Source: Comamonas sp. KCTC 72670 (GTDB taxonomy: Bacteria; Myxococcota; Myxococcia; Myxococcales; Myxococcaceae). Taken from it: a stretch of 64,000 nt of DNA. The notes under the pieces were generated by a model. It searched no databases, was not told the origin of the DNA, and was given only the letters and a program-made list of their open reading frames with translations. Shown in pieces: positions 17,647 to 28,130 of the stretch. How positions within the stretch are numbered: the first letter of the stretch is position 1; each line of letters begins with the position of its first letter. Both the position numbers and the translations under genes were made by a program. The stretch is taken from assembly GCA_014656495.1 (NCBI GenBank), contig BNCN01000012.1, positions 238,233-302,232 of the forward strand, read 5' to 3'.

Positions 17647-20600
17647 TTACTTCCGGCCCAGCGCCTTCTTCACGAAGCCCCAGAAGCCACCGGCGCGCTC
17701 CTTGAGGTCGGCGCCACGGCGCTCCTCGGCGGCCTTCACGGACTCCTTGCTGACCTGGAGCTGCTTCTGGAGCTCCTCGGGCGAGTAGCGCGTGGCCAGC
17801 GTGGCCTTCACTTCCTTGCGCGTGGAGTACTCGCGCGCCTCCACGTGCAGCACGCATTCGGAGTCGAGCTTGAGCGTCACCGCCACGCGCACGGAGCCCT
17901 TGGGCCCCTTGGGCAGGCCCTCGATGCGCACCGTGCCCAGGTACTCGTTGGCGGAGATGTGGTTGTCCTCGCCCTGGAAGATGGACAGCTCGAGCGCCTC
18001 CTCGTTGTCCTTCGTCGTGTTGATGGCGAAGGAGCGCTGCGCGGGCAGCGGGCTGTTGCGCTCGATGACGCGCTTGAAGGCGCCGCCGGGCATGGCCACG
18101 CCCACCGTCATCGGCAGCACGTCGATGAGCACCACGCTGCTCACCTTGTCCACCGAGCCCGAGTAGAGCGCCGCGCCCAGGGCCACCGCCTCATCCGCGT
18201 TGACGCTGGCCTGCGGGCCCTTGCCGAAGAGCGCCTTGAGCTTGTCGCGCACCAGCGGCATGCGGCTCATGCCGCCCACCAGGATGATGTCGTCCACCTC
18301 GGCGGCCTTCAGCTTCGCGTCCAGGAGCACGTCGCGCACCACGTCGATGGTGCGGCTGAGCAGCGGCTCGCAAATCTTCTCCAGCTCCTGCCGGTTCATG
18401 ACGACGCGCAAGTCACGCGGCCGGCCCGAGTCGTCCATCATCAACATGGGGATGTGGACCTCGAAGGTGCTGCGCTCGGACAGCGCCATCTTCGCGCGCT
18501 CGGCCGCGTCACTCACACGCGACAGGGCGATGCCGTCACCGTTGAAGGCGATGCCCTCCGTCTGCTGGAAGCGCGCCAGCAGGAAGTCGACGATGAGGTT
18601 GTCGAAGTCGATACCGCCCAGGAAGATGTCGCCGCCGGTGCCGAGCACCTCGAAGACGTTCTTCTCGATCTTGAGAATCGTGGCGTCGAAGGTACCGCCG
18701 CCCAGGTCGTAGACGAGGACCTTCTTGTTGAGTTCACGGTTGAGGCCGTAGGCGAGCGCCGCGGACGTGGGCTCGTTGAGGATGCGCTCCACCTTGAGGC
18801 CCGCGAGGATGCCGGACTTGCGCACCGCCTCACGCTGCGGCTCGGAGTAGTACGCGGGCACCGTCACCACCGCGCGCTCCACCTTCTGGTTGAGGTGGGC
18901 CTCCGCCATCTCCTTGCACTCGCGGAGGATGATGGCCTGCACCTCTTCCAGCGACAGCGCCGTGTCCGCCAGCCGCACGGCCGCGCGGCCCGCGGAGTCG
19001 GGGACGATGTCGTAGTGGAAGCGCTCGCGGACCTGGTTCACCACCGCGCTGTCATAGGGACGGCCGACGAGCCGCTTCGCGCCGTAGATGGTGTGCTGGG
19101 GACGCAGCACCAGTTGGTTCTTCGCGCGGTGGCTGACGAGCAGCTTGTTCTGCGCGTTGAGTGAGATGACGGAAGGGATGGTGTTGTAGCCCTCCCGCGA
19201 GCGCAGCACGAGCGGACGGCCGTTGGAGAGCAGCGCCACGCAGGAGTTGGTGGTCCCCAGGTCGATGCCGATGACAGGGCCCGTGCCACTCAGCGGGCCC
19301 GGCGGCGGCAGGAACACCGTCTTGGGCAGGCCGTTCGCGTCGAGCGCGGGCGCCTGGGCGGCGACCTTCGCGGCGGCGGGGGCGAGCACCGTGGGCGTGC
19401 CCACCGGCTCGGGGGCCCGGGGCGCCTCGCGGCGCACCTGGGGGAGCCCCTGCGGTGGCGCCGCGACGGCGGGCGGAGGGGGCGGAGGCCGGACCGCCGC
19501 GGGCGGAGGCGGAGGGGGCGGCGGCGCACGAGGAGGTGGCGGAGGCGCGAGAGGAGGCGCCTCGGTGACGTCCTCGGTCAGGTCGAGGTCGAACTCGATG
19601 GAGCCCCCCCCCGCGGACGGGCGCGCGGGCGGAGGCGGCGCACGGACAGGGGCTGGCGCGGGTGGAGGCGCGACGGGTGCGCGCGGCGGAGGCGGCGGCG
19701 CCTCGGTGACGTCCTCGGACAGGTCCAGGTCGAATTCGAACGCACCGCCCCCGGATGGGGGCTTCGCGGGAGCAGGCAGCGGCGCAGGAGCGCGCGGCTT
19801 CGCGGGCGGAGGTGGAGCCACCGGGGCAGCGGGCTCCGCGTCGCTCAGGTCCAGGTCGAACTCGAACGCGCCACCCGACACCGGCGCGGGGGCCGGCGGA
19901 GCGGGTGCACGACGAGGCGGGGGCGGCGGCGCTGGCGCAGCGGGCTCCACGTCGCCCAGGTCCAGGTCGAAATCGAAGGCACTGCCACCCGCGGCCGGCG
20001 CCGGCGGTGCGCGCGGCGGGGCCGGTGGAGGCGGCGCCACGGGGGCAGCGGGCTCCGCGTCGCCCAGCTCCAGCTCGAACTCGAACGCACTGCCCCCCGC
20101 GGCCGGCGCCGCCGGTGGAGCGACACGGGGCGGTGGAGCCGGCGCACGAGGCGGCTCGGCCACCGCGTCGCCCAGGTCCAGGTCGAACTCCAGGGCGCTT
20201 CCATTCGCGGAGCCGGAAGAAGGCTCGACCTCCAGCGAGATGCCGACCTCGATGGGCGGCTCGTCGAGCGGCAGGCCCATGGCCACGGGGGCATCGGTGG
20301 ACGCGCTCTCGATTTCGAACTCGAAGCCCGGAAGCGGCTCGTCCACCTCCAGCGCCCCAGCGGGCGGAGGCGGCGTGCTCGCGATGAGCTCGTCGAGCGG
20401 AATGTCCACGTCGTCCGCGGCGGAGGGCGGAGGCGGTGAGTACGACACCGGCACCCGGCTGGGCAGCGGCGTCTTCGGCTCGTCCACGGACATCGAGAAG
20501 TCGAACGGCTCATCCAGCGCCGGGGCCGGGCTGCCTCCCGCGGGCTCGATGTCGTCGAACAGGGAGTCGAGCGCCATGCCTCCCCCGTCAACGGGAGCCG

Positions 20601-21132
20601 CCGGCGCGGCGGGCCGAGGCGGCGGCGCGGGCGCGGGCCTCGCCTGTACAGGGGGCGCGGGCGCGGGCCGTGACATCGGCGCCACGGCGGGCGCGATCGC
20701 CGGCGCCACGGCGGGAGCGATGGACGGTGCGATCGACGGCGCGACGGACGGCGCAATCGCGGGCAAGGGCTGGATGCCGGGCGCGGCGACAGCCGCCGTG
20801 GGCTTGCTCAGCACCATCATGTCGACGAGCGCGCGGCTCGCCGTGTCCAGCTCCTCGAACTGGAGGCCCATGCCTGGAGGCCCTGCGGGGTCGTTCACCT
20901 CACGGACCCAGCGGACCATCGCGGTGCCACGGAGCACGCGAACGCCACCGGCGATCTGCACCTCGAACTTCACGGGGGTCCCCACCGGCTGTGGGGTGCG
21001 CGAGCGGATGAACATCCCACCCGGGCTCAGGTTGGTGGCGAACTCCTCCGCGAAGCTCCCCACCGTCTCATGTTTCAGCTTCACCAGCAGGCCAACTGCC
21101 TTCCTGTCCGTGGTGCGCCTGCCTTGATCCAT
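17647..21132 (-). CDS. PilZ domain - FDLDL repeat linker - Hsp70 fusion
   Basis: 1161 residues from ATG 21132. Residues ~5-105 are a TIGR02266-type PilZ domain (LSPGGMFIRSRTPQPVGTPV). Residues ~110-615 are a long Pro/Ala linker holding at least six copies of an acidic motif such as AFEFDLDLSDAEPAAP. Residues ~617-1161 are an Hsp70/DnaK module: phosphate-1 loop GIDLGTTNSCVALL, DLGGGTFDATIL, VGGMSRMPLV, then a substrate-binding part (LPAQRSFAINTTKDNEEALELSIFQGE). Both ATPase and peptide-binding halves look intact, but the helical lid seems short. PilZ domains bind cyclic-di-GMP in many proteins; this one lacks an obvious RxxxR motif at its N-terminus, so ligand binding is doubtful. It is co-transcribed with the FliB-like gene. 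Confidence 0.88.
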   Translation of the reverse strand: MDQGRRTTDRKAVGLLVKLKHETVGSFAEEFATNLSPGGMFIRSRTPQPVGTPVKFEVQIAGGVRVLRGTAMVRWVREVNDPAGPPGMGLQFEELDTASRALVDMMVLSKPTAAVAAPGIQPLPAIAPSVAPSIAPSIAPAVAPAIAPAVAPMSRPAPAPPVQARPAPAPPPRPAAPAAPVDGGGMALDSLFDDIEPAGGSPAPALDEPFDFSMSVDEPKTPLPSRVPVSYSPPPPSAADDVDIPLDELIASTPPPPAGALEVDEPLPGFEFEIESASTDAPVAMGLPLDEPPIEVGISLEVEPSSGSANGSALEFDLDLGDAVAEPPRAPAPPPRVAPPAAPAAGGSAFEFELELGDAEPAAPVAPPPPAPPRAPPAPAAGGSAFDFDLDLGDVEPAAPAPPPPPRRAPAPPAPAPVSGGAFEFDLDLSDAEPAAPVAPPPPAKPRAPAPLPAPAKPPSGGGAFEFDLDLSEDVTEAPPPPPRAPVAPPPAPAPVRAPPPPARPSAGGGSIEFDLDLTEDVTEAPPLAPPPPPRAPPPPPPPPAAVRPPPPPPAVAAPPQGLPQVRREAPRAPEPVGTPTVLAPAAAKVAAQAPALDANGLPKTVFLPPPGPLSGTGPVIGIDLGTTNSCVALLSNGRPLVLRSREGYNTIPSVISLNAQNKLLVSHRAKNQLVLRPQHTIYGAKRLVGRPYDSAVVNQVRERFHYDIVPDSAGRAAVRLADTALSLEEVQAIILRECKEMAEAHLNQKVERAVVTVPAYYSEPQREAVRKSGILAGLKVERILNEPTSAALAYGLNRELNKKVLVYDLGGGTFDATILKIEKNVFEVLGTGGDIFLGGIDFDNLIVDFLLARFQQTEGIAFNGDGIALSRVSDAAERAKMALSERSTFEVHIPMLMMDDSGRPRDLRVVMNRQELEKICEPLLSRTIDVVRDVLLDAKLKAAEVDDIILVGGMSRMPLVRDKLKALFGKGPQASVNADEAVALGAALYSGSVDKVSSVVLIDVLPMTVGVAMPGGAFKRVIERNSPLPAQRSFAINTTKDNEEALELSIFQGEDNHISANEYLGTVRIEGLPKGPKGSVRVAVTLKLDSECVLHVEAREYSTRKEVKATLATRYSPEELQKQLQVSKESVKAAEERRGADLKERAGGFWGFVKKALGRK

Positions 21133-21281
21133 GGCGAGGACAATCGCGGTACGCGCCCCGCCGCTCAAGCAGGTTTTGACCCCTTGGCTTCCTGCTCGGC
21201 GAATGGCCAACGCCAGGTGGGCAGACTGACTACCTGCACCTTCCTATATCTTCCGCGGTGTCCCTCTGCACGGGAGCCCTC

Positions 21282-22424
21282 ATGAGCGCGATACCCCTCA
21301 CAGTTTCCGCCCCCGCGCGCGCGGGCTGGCTCGTTGACCGGCGGCACGACCTGCTCTCCACCGTGGGCGGGTTCGCGGTGAGCCTGTCGCTGGTCGGACT
21401 CCATGTCTGGGGTGGCGTCAGCAGCCTGGTGCTGTGGTGGGCCTGGGTGCTCGCGTTGGACGGACCGCACCTGTTCGCCACCGTGTCCCGCACCTACCTG
21501 GACGCCCGCGAATGGCAGACGCGGCGGCGCCTGCTCCTGGGCAGCCTCGCCTGGTTCGCGGCGGGGCCCGTCTCCTTCGCGCTGTCGGCGGTGATGGGGA
21601 CGAAGCTGCCCTTCGCCCTCTTCATGACGCTGGCCGCGCTGTGGGCGTACTGGCACGTGGTGCGGCAGCACTACGGCATCATGGCGCTGTACCAGCGCAA
21701 GGCCGGTGAAGCGCAGCCGTTCGACCGGCGGCTCGACAGCGTGACGCTGTACACGGGGCTCATCGCGCCCTTCGTCGCGTTCGCGGTGACGCACCCGGGT
21801 GCGCGCAAGCAACTGGGACTGCTGGGCCCGCCCACGTGGGAGCCGGTGGTGGCCGGCGCGTGCTTCGCCCTCGTGCTGGCGCTGGTGGTGTTCCACGCGG
21901 GCCGGCAGGTGCAGCGGCACCGCGCGGGCTTGAAGGTGAATGGTCCGAAGCTGCTGATGATGGGCGCGGCGCTGGCGCTGACGGCCGTGGTGTTCTGGCC
22001 TCCGCTGTCCGCGCGCATGGACTTCATCATGTTCGCCGTCGCGGTGACCGCGTTCCACAACGTGCAGTACCACGGCATCGTCTGGTTCTATCACCGCAAC
22101 CGCTACCACGCGGCGGGCGTGGACCCCGCGCCCTTCGGCTGGGCGCCCCGGGTGAGCAGTCGCTTCGCCATCTACGCGGCGTGCGGCCTCGTGTTCACGC
22201 TGGTGTACCGGGGCCTGGGCTGCGGCTTCGGCGCGCATCCGGGCTGCGGCGTGTTCGACGCGAAGACGCAGCTGGGCGCGGGCCTGACGCTGCGCAACCT
22301 GATGGAGTGCTTCATCTGGGGCTTCGCGCTGCACCACTACTACCTGGACCAGAAAATCTGGCGCGTGAGCCGGGATACGAGGCTGAACCGGGATTTGAAG
22401 CTCGGGACGTCGCCGTCCGCCTGA
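21282..22424 (+). CDS. Polytopic membrane protein of unknown function
   Basis: About 380 residues from ATG 21282 (GGGAG upstream; GTG 21258 is an alternative). I count eight to nine hydrophobic segments, starting with LLSTVGGFAVSLSLVGLHV and LVLWWAWVLALDGPHLFATV. Several histidines are embedded in or next to helices: DGPHLFA, YWHVVRQHYGIM, AFHNVQYHGIVWFYHRNRYH, and FALHHYYLDQKIW near the C-terminus. This His-rich pattern resembles membrane-bound desaturase or hydroxylase-like di-iron proteins. The spacing does not match the canonical three-box motif, so I make no enzyme call. The gene is divergent from the PilZ-Hsp70 gene and followed by mltG at an 86-base distance. Confidence 0.7.
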   Translation: MSAIPLTVSAPARAGWLVDRRHDLLSTVGGFAVSLSLVGLHVWGGVSSLVLWWAWVLALDGPHLFATVSRTYLDAREWQTRRRLLLGSLAWFAAGPVSFALSAVMGTKLPFALFMTLAALWAYWHVVRQHYGIMALYQRKAGEAQPFDRRLDSVTLYTGLIAPFVAFAVTHPGARKQLGLLGPPTWEPVVAGACFALVLALVVFHAGRQVQRHRAGLKVNGPKLLMMGAALALTAVVFWPPLSARMDFIMFAVAVTAFHNVQYHGIVWFYHRNRYHAAGVDPAPFGWAPRVSSRFAIYAACGLVFTLVYRGLGCGFGAHPGCGVFDAKTQLGAGLTLRNLMECFIWGFALHHYYLDQKIWRVSRDTRLNRDLKLGTSPSA

Positions 22425-22510
22425 CCGGCAGCCCGCTTGCCGCCCAGGAGGTGACATCTCGCTGTCAGAACACAGGCGCGGCCCGAAACCGGTGATAGCG
22501 TGCGCCGCGA

Positions 22511-23530
22511 ATGAAGCGGATTCTCTGGGTCCTGGGTGCAGCCTTCGTGCTGCTGGCGGCGTCCGGCGCGGGCGCCTTCTTCTGGTTCGAACGGCAGGCG
22601 CACACGGCCGCGGCGCCTCCTGGTGCGGACGCGGTGGAGTTCACCGTGCCCAAGGGCGCCACCGGGCGGGGCCTGGGCACGCTGCTCGCGTCGCAGGGCC
22701 TCATCCAGGACGCACGCGTCTGGCGCTGGCACCTCTACCGGCGCGGCGGCTTCGCGCCCAAGGCGGGCCGGCATGAAATCAGCCCGTCCATGACGCTGGC
22801 CGAGCTGGCCACCGAGTTGGAAGACAACCCGATTCCGGAGGACGTCCCCTTCGTCGTCGTCGAGGGCTGGCGCCTGCGCGACACGGACGCGGCGCTCGCG
22901 GCGGCGGGCCACATCAAGGCGGGCGCGTACATCGCCGCGGCCAGCAAGCCCCAGGACTTCACCGCGCCCTTCCCCCTGCCCTCCACGGGCACGCTGGAGG
23001 GCTACCTGTACCCGGAGACCTACGGCGTGATTCCGGGCAAGTTCGACGTGAAGGCGCTCATCCAGCGGCAGATTGACGCCTTCGCGCAGCGCTTCTATTC
23101 GCCCAACCGCGACGCCATCACGAAGAGCGGACGGACGCTGCACGAGGTCGTGGTGATGGCCTCCATGCTGGAGCGCGAGGAGCCGCTGCCCGACCAGCGC
23201 CCCCTGGTCGCGGGCATCCTGTGGAAGCGCGTGGACAAGGGCTTCCCGCTCGGCGTGGACGCGACGTCCCGGTACGAGCTGGCGCAGTGGAATGACCGCA
23301 CCGCGTTCCTCAAGCGCCTGCGCGACCCGCAGGACCCGTACAACACCCGGCACAAGAAGGGCCTGCCGCCCGGCCCCATCGGCGCGCCGACGGTGGCGTC
23401 GCTCCAGGCCGCGATGGCGCCCAAGCCGAGCGAGTACTGGTACTACCTGCACGACGCGCAGCGCATCCTCCGCCCCTCGCGCAACGCCGAGGAGCATGAG
23501 GCGCTTCGCCGCAAGTACAACGTGTACTGA
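22511..23530 (+). CDS. mltG: Endolytic murein transglycosylase MltG
   Basis: 339 residues. An N-terminal membrane anchor spans residues ~4-25, followed by a LysM-like region (VEFTVPKGATGRGLGTLLASQGL) and the YceG/MltG catalytic domain. The catalytic Glu is Glu221 in VVMASMLEREE, close to Glu218 of E. coli MltG. The signatures GTLEGYLYPETYGVIPG, FPLGVDATSRYEL, YNTRHKKGLPPGPIGAP and YWYYLHDA are all present. MltG cleaves nascent peptidoglycan at the inner membrane and is thought to set glycan strand length. In many genomes it lies near tmk or holB; here the context is unrelated. Length is normal for the family. Confidence 0.95.
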   Translation: MKRILWVLGAAFVLLAASGAGAFFWFERQAHTAAAPPGADAVEFTVPKGATGRGLGTLLASQGLIQDARVWRWHLYRRGGFAPKAGRHEISPSMTLAELATELEDNPIPEDVPFVVVEGWRLRDTDAALAAAGHIKAGAYIAAASKPQDFTAPFPLPSTGTLEGYLYPETYGVIPGKFDVKALIQRQIDAFAQRFYSPNRDAITKSGRTLHEVVVMASMLEREEPLPDQRPLVAGILWKRVDKGFPLGVDATSRYELAQWNDRTAFLKRLRDPQDPYNTRHKKGLPPGPIGAPTVASLQAAMAPKPSEYWYYLHDAQRILRPSRNAEEHEALRRKYNVY

Positions 23531-23588
23531 CGCTGAGACGCGGCGCGCTTCGGAACACCGAGGCGCGCCAGCTCAGTGACGAGACGGC

Positions 23589-23692
23589 GTGCTGCGATGC
23601 GCGAGGGCCGCGAGGCACCGACAGCAGGGCCCGTAGCAAGTCGGCATGCTGGCTCCGTGCCGCCATGCGCGAGGGTCGCGAGGCACCGGCAG
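23589..23692. repeat. Two-copy direct repeat in intergenic DNA
   Basis: A ~36-base element at 23589-23624 recurs at 23657-23692 with four mismatches (core ATGCGCGAGGG-C/T-CGCGAGGC). The spacing is 68 bases. It lies in the 233-base gap between mltG and the convergent crotonase gene, which otherwise holds nothing I can support. It may be a decayed duplication or a dispersed repeat. Confidence 0.5.
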
Positions 23693-23763
23693 CCAAGCCC
23701 CGCATCGGCGCAGTGCCACCGCCTCTCGGACGCGACACTTCGACAACGACGCCGCGTACCGGC

Positions 23764-24555
23764 TCAGCGCCCCGTGAACACCGGCGCGCGACGCTCCGCG
23801 GCCGCCGCCAGTCCCTCGCCCAGGTCCGCGCTGCCGTAGCTCTCCGCCTGGAAGCGCGCTTCCGCCTCCAGCGCCCGCTGCAACTGCACCCGGTCGACGC
23901 CCAGCCGCGTCTTCAGCGCGCGCACGGCGAGCGGCGCGTTCGCGGCGATCTTCCCCGCCACCTCCCGCGCCCGCGCGAGCACCTGCCCGGACGGCGCCGC
24001 CTCCAGCGCCAGGCCGAGCTTCACCGCCTCCTTGCCATCGAAGCGGCGGCCCGTGAGCAGCAGCTCCGCGCCCGCCTGCGCCCCGGCACGCAGCGGCGCC
24101 AGGTACGTGGCCCCCATGCCGGGATGCAGCCCCAACTGGACGAAGTTGAGCGCCAGCTTCGAGTCCTCGGCCACGAGGCACACGTCACACGCGAGCGCCA
24201 CGCACAGCCCCGCGCCGATCGCCGGCCCCTCCACCGCCGCGATGACCGGCACCGGGAGCTCCAACACGCTAAGATACCGCGCGTAGAAGCCCAGCATGAA
24301 GACGCGCGCCTCCTCGAAGGACGCCTGGCGCAACCGCTCCAGCATCTTCAGATCGCCGCCCGCGGAGAAGGCCCCACCCGCGCCGGTGAACACCACGGCG
24401 CGGACGTCCCCGCGGAGCTTCAATTCGCCCACCCGCGCGCGAAGCGCGTCGCCCAGCTCGGGCGTCATCACGTTGCGGCGGGCGGTGTCGTTGAGGGTGA
24501 GGGTGGCGACGGCACCCTCCACCTCGAGGAGGACCTCGGCGGCAGGAGCGGACAT
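23764..24555 (-). CDS. Enoyl-CoA hydratase/isomerase (crotonase) family protein
   Basis: 263 residues from ATG 24555. The crotonase fold is clear. The first oxyanion-hole strand has FSAGGDLKML, the second has EGPAIGAGLCVALACD, and LGLHPGMGATYLAP follows. At the position where enoyl-CoA hydratase has its second catalytic Glu (PEI..G..PG) this protein reads FVQLGL. That pattern is closer to PaaG-type isomerases and other non-hydratase crotonases. It probably acts on an acyl-CoA, as isomerase or another crotonase reaction, and the substrate is not deducible. It lies 28 bases downstream of the lipoprotein gene on the same strand, possibly in one transcript. Confidence 0.85.
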   Translation of the reverse strand: MSAPAAEVLLEVEGAVATLTLNDTARRNVMTPELGDALRARVGELKLRGDVRAVVFTGAGGAFSAGGDLKMLERLRQASFEEARVFMLGFYARYLSVLELPVPVIAAVEGPAIGAGLCVALACDVCLVAEDSKLALNFVQLGLHPGMGATYLAPLRAGAQAGAELLLTGRRFDGKEAVKLGLALEAAPSGQVLARAREVAGKIAANAPLAVRALKTRLGVDRVQLQRALEAEARFQAESYGSADLGEGLAAAAERRAPVFTGR

Positions 24556-24583
24556 GGCCGCGCACTGTAGCGGCCCCGCGCGG

Positions 24584-25939
24584 CTACGGCACCACGAGCC
24601 GGAGGAACGCGTCCTGGTTCCAGGTGTCCCCCGCCCCATCGCGCTGCCAACCCGTGACGGCCAGCCCGCGACCGGGCACCGCCGCCACGCCCGCCGTGGT
24701 GAGCGAGCACACGCCGCTGGTGCACGGCTGCGCGGAGAGCGTCTGCTCACCCAGCCGCGCCCCCGAGGCGTCGTAGCGCGTCAGCACGCTGCCGCACGTC
24801 ACCGCCACCGCGCCCGAGTCCTCCACCGCGACGGACGCGCCCAGCTCCGTCACCGGCCCGCAGACGGGCTGCCGGACCCACCGCTCCGCGCCATCCGGGC
24901 CCGCGGTCAGCACGAAGGCCCCCGACGACCCCAGCGACGCCTCGCCCCACACCAGCAGGCCGATGAAGTCACCCGCGGCCACGACCGTGCCGTCCGCCGC
25001 CACCGACACCGACGTGATGCGGCCCTTCGCGCCCGGCGCCTCCTTGCCCCACAGCAGCCGGCCCGCCGTGTCGAACGCGAGCACCACGAAGCCGCGGCCC
25101 CCGGGCGTGCCGAACGTCTGGCCATCCACCTCCAGCGTGTCCACGAGCTGGCCCGCGAGGATCGCCTGCCCCGACGGCGTCAGCGCCGCCGCGTGCAGCG
25201 CCGAGTCCAGGTTCGCGCCCGCGAAGCGCCGCGTCCAAAGCACGGAGCCGTCCGCCGCGTAGTGGGTGAGCACGGGGTCCTCGATGAACTCCCCCTCCCA
25301 CTCCTCGCCCGCGGCCAGCACGCCGCCCCGCGCGTCCGCGGAGATGGCGTAGACCTTCTGCCCCACGCGGTGCTGCCACACCGGCTGTCCCGCCGCGTCG
25401 AACTTCACCAGGAAGCCGTCCTGCGCCTCGCCCAGCCCGAAGTCCGCCGAGTAGAGGAACGCGTTGCCCGACAGGAACGTCGCCGCGTCACTCGCCGCCA
25501 CGCGCGTATCGGAGAAGCGGTTGCGCACCCATTCCCGGGACCAGCGCGGCGCGCCCGCCGCCGTGTAGCGCGCCAGCGTCAGGGAGAGCTTCTCGCCCTC
25601 CACCGGCTCCCGGTCCTCGTCCTGGCGCGGGGTGCTGTAGACCACCACCGCCACGTCGCCAGACGGGGCCGCCGACACGCCCGTCCCGATGTCGTCCTGG
25701 GGGCCACCCACCACCTGGCTCCAGGGGGAGGCGGCCTGCGTGGGCCGCTTCGGAATGCCGCTGACGACCTCCGGCGCCGTGGGGGCCACGGAGACGCTGG
25801 GTGCGGCCTCATCCCCCGTCCGTGGACCTTCGGACACAGCGCCCCCGTCCCCGCCGCATCCCCCCGCCACCCACAGCAGGGCGACCGGAAGAAGCCCCGT
25901 CCAGAGGTTGCCACGCCCACCACGCCGGAAAGTCCCCAT
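24584..25939 (-). CDS. Beta-propeller-like lipoprotein
   Basis: 451 residues from ATG 25939, with TTGGAG upstream. The signal peptide ends at a lipobox (WVAGGC, about residue 24), followed by a Ser/Pro/Thr spacer. The rest shows repeated blades of the delta-60/PQQ-like type: LARYTAAGAPRWSREWV, LVKFDAAGQPVWQHRVG, LTHYAADGSVLWTRRFAG, LAFDTAGRLLWGKEAPG, LTRYDASGARLGEQTL. Each is followed by an AVAADGTVVAAGDF-type strand. This is a surface or periplasmic beta-propeller of a type common in myxobacteria, with no catalytic motif. It is divergent from the moxR gene; the 274-base gap between them holds no other feature I can support. Confidence 0.8.
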   Translation of the reverse strand: MGTFRRGGRGNLWTGLLPVALLWVAGGCGGDGGAVSEGPRTGDEAAPSVSVAPTAPEVVSGIPKRPTQAASPWSQVVGGPQDDIGTGVSAAPSGDVAVVVYSTPRQDEDREPVEGEKLSLTLARYTAAGAPRWSREWVRNRFSDTRVAASDAATFLSGNAFLYSADFGLGEAQDGFLVKFDAAGQPVWQHRVGQKVYAISADARGGVLAAGEEWEGEFIEDPVLTHYAADGSVLWTRRFAGANLDSALHAAALTPSGQAILAGQLVDTLEVDGQTFGTPGGRGFVVLAFDTAGRLLWGKEAPGAKGRITSVSVAADGTVVAAGDFIGLLVWGEASLGSSGAFVLTAGPDGAERWVRQPVCGPVTELGASVAVEDSGAVAVTCGSVLTRYDASGARLGEQTLSAQPCTSGVCSLTTAGVAAVPGRGLAVTGWQRDGAGDTWNQDAFLRLVVP

Positions 25940-26213
25940 GACACGCTCCAAGGAGCCCGCTCCCGGACACCGGAAGCAAAGGCCTTGGGAACCTAAGCAG
26001 CGTGTCCAGCCCCCGGCATTCCCCCCCAGCCCGAGGGCACTGTCACATGGCCGGGGGGCATGCAGCCGATCAGCCCGCACATGTGCCCCAGCGTACCGGG
26101 GTGTGGGGCAGTGGAATAGGTCACCCCCCGAACGGTTGGCAGCGCACGCCCAGGCGCAAGGGTGGCGGAATCCTTTGGTCCCAGCGCCGCCCACGAATTA
26201 AGAGAACCGTTCC

Positions 26214-27242
<1,029 letters not shown>

Positions 27243-27251
27243 CGCCCGCGC

Positions 27252-28130
27252 ATGCTGCTCGACGCCCAGACACTGGCCCGCCTCCAGGGAGTGAAGCTGC
27301 GCGCCCGCGCGGTGATGGAGGGCGTGCTGTCCGGCCTCCACAAGAGCCCCCATCAGGGGCAGAGCGTGGAGTTCGCGGAGCACAAGGAGTACGCCCCCGG
27401 CGACGAGCTCCGCCACCTGGACTGGAAGGCCTACGGCAAGTTCGACAAGTACTACGTCAAGCGCTTCGAGCACGAGACGAACCTGCGCGCGGTGATGGTG
27501 GTGGATGCCTCCGCCTCCATGGGCTACCGCAGCGGCGCGCTCAGCAAGCTGGACGTGGCCACCACGCTGGCCGGCGCGCTGTGCTACCTGCTGGTGCGCC
27601 AGCAGGACGCGGCGGGCCTGGCGCTGATGGCGGGCGGCAAGTGGAAGGACGTGCCGCCGCGCGCGTCGGCCGGGCACCTCAACGTGCTGCTCGACACGCT
27701 GGAGCACACCCAGCCCACCGGCGCCACGGACCTGGGCAGCGCGGCGGACCACCTGGCGGAGGTGCTGCCCCGGCGCTCCAGCGTCATCGTCCTGTCGGAC
27801 CTGCTGGACGAGAACCAGGACGCCCTGCGCCGCATCCTGGCGCTGCGGCAGCGGAAGAACGACGTGTCCGTGTTCCACCTGGTGGACCCCGCGGAGCTGA
27901 CGTTCCCCTTCGACGACCCCACGCTCTTCATCGACATGGAGGGCCAGGGCCGCATCGAGGTGAACCCGCGCGAAATCAAGGAGAGCTACCTGGAGGAGTT
28001 CAACGCCTTCCTGGCGAACGTGAAGGCCGCGTGCGCCGAGGCGGACGTGGACTACGACCTGGTGCGCACGGACGACAAGCTGGATGACGTGCTGCTGCGG
28101 TACCTGTCGCGCCGCGGGAGGCGCCGGTGA
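27252..28130 (+). CDS. DUF58 protein (MoxR partner)
   Basis: 292 residues. Conserved DUF58 blocks are present: FAEHKEYAPGDELRHLDWKAYGKFDKYYVKRFE, followed by the vWA-like strand VMVVDASASMGYRS. The latter carries a MIDAS-type DxSxS motif expected to bind a divalent metal. The protein is cytoplasmic or peripheral, with no membrane helix. It starts nine bases after moxR, and its stop overlaps the GTG of the next gene by four bases. The operon order moxR-DUF58-BatA is the standard one, which supports a joint function with the ATPase. Confidence 0.92.
   Translation: MLLDAQTLARLQGVKLRARAVMEGVLSGLHKSPHQGQSVEFAEHKEYAPGDELRHLDWKAYGKFDKYYVKRFEHETNLRAVMVVDASASMGYRSGALSKLDVATTLAGALCYLLVRQQDAAGLALMAGGKWKDVPPRASAGHLNVLLDTLEHTQPTGATDLGSAADHLAEVLPRRSSVIVLSDLLDENQDALRRILALRQRKNDVSVFHLVDPAELTFPFDDPTLFIDMEGQGRIEVNPREIKESYLEEFNAFLANVKAACAEADVDYDLVRTDDKLDDVLLRYLSRRGRRR

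Noticed and set aside
16558..19164. 868-residue plus-strand frame opposite the FliB-like and PilZ-Hsp70 genes
   Set aside because: Composition is Arg/Gln/His/Val-rich with no domain. The minus-strand genes have clear motifs across the same bases.
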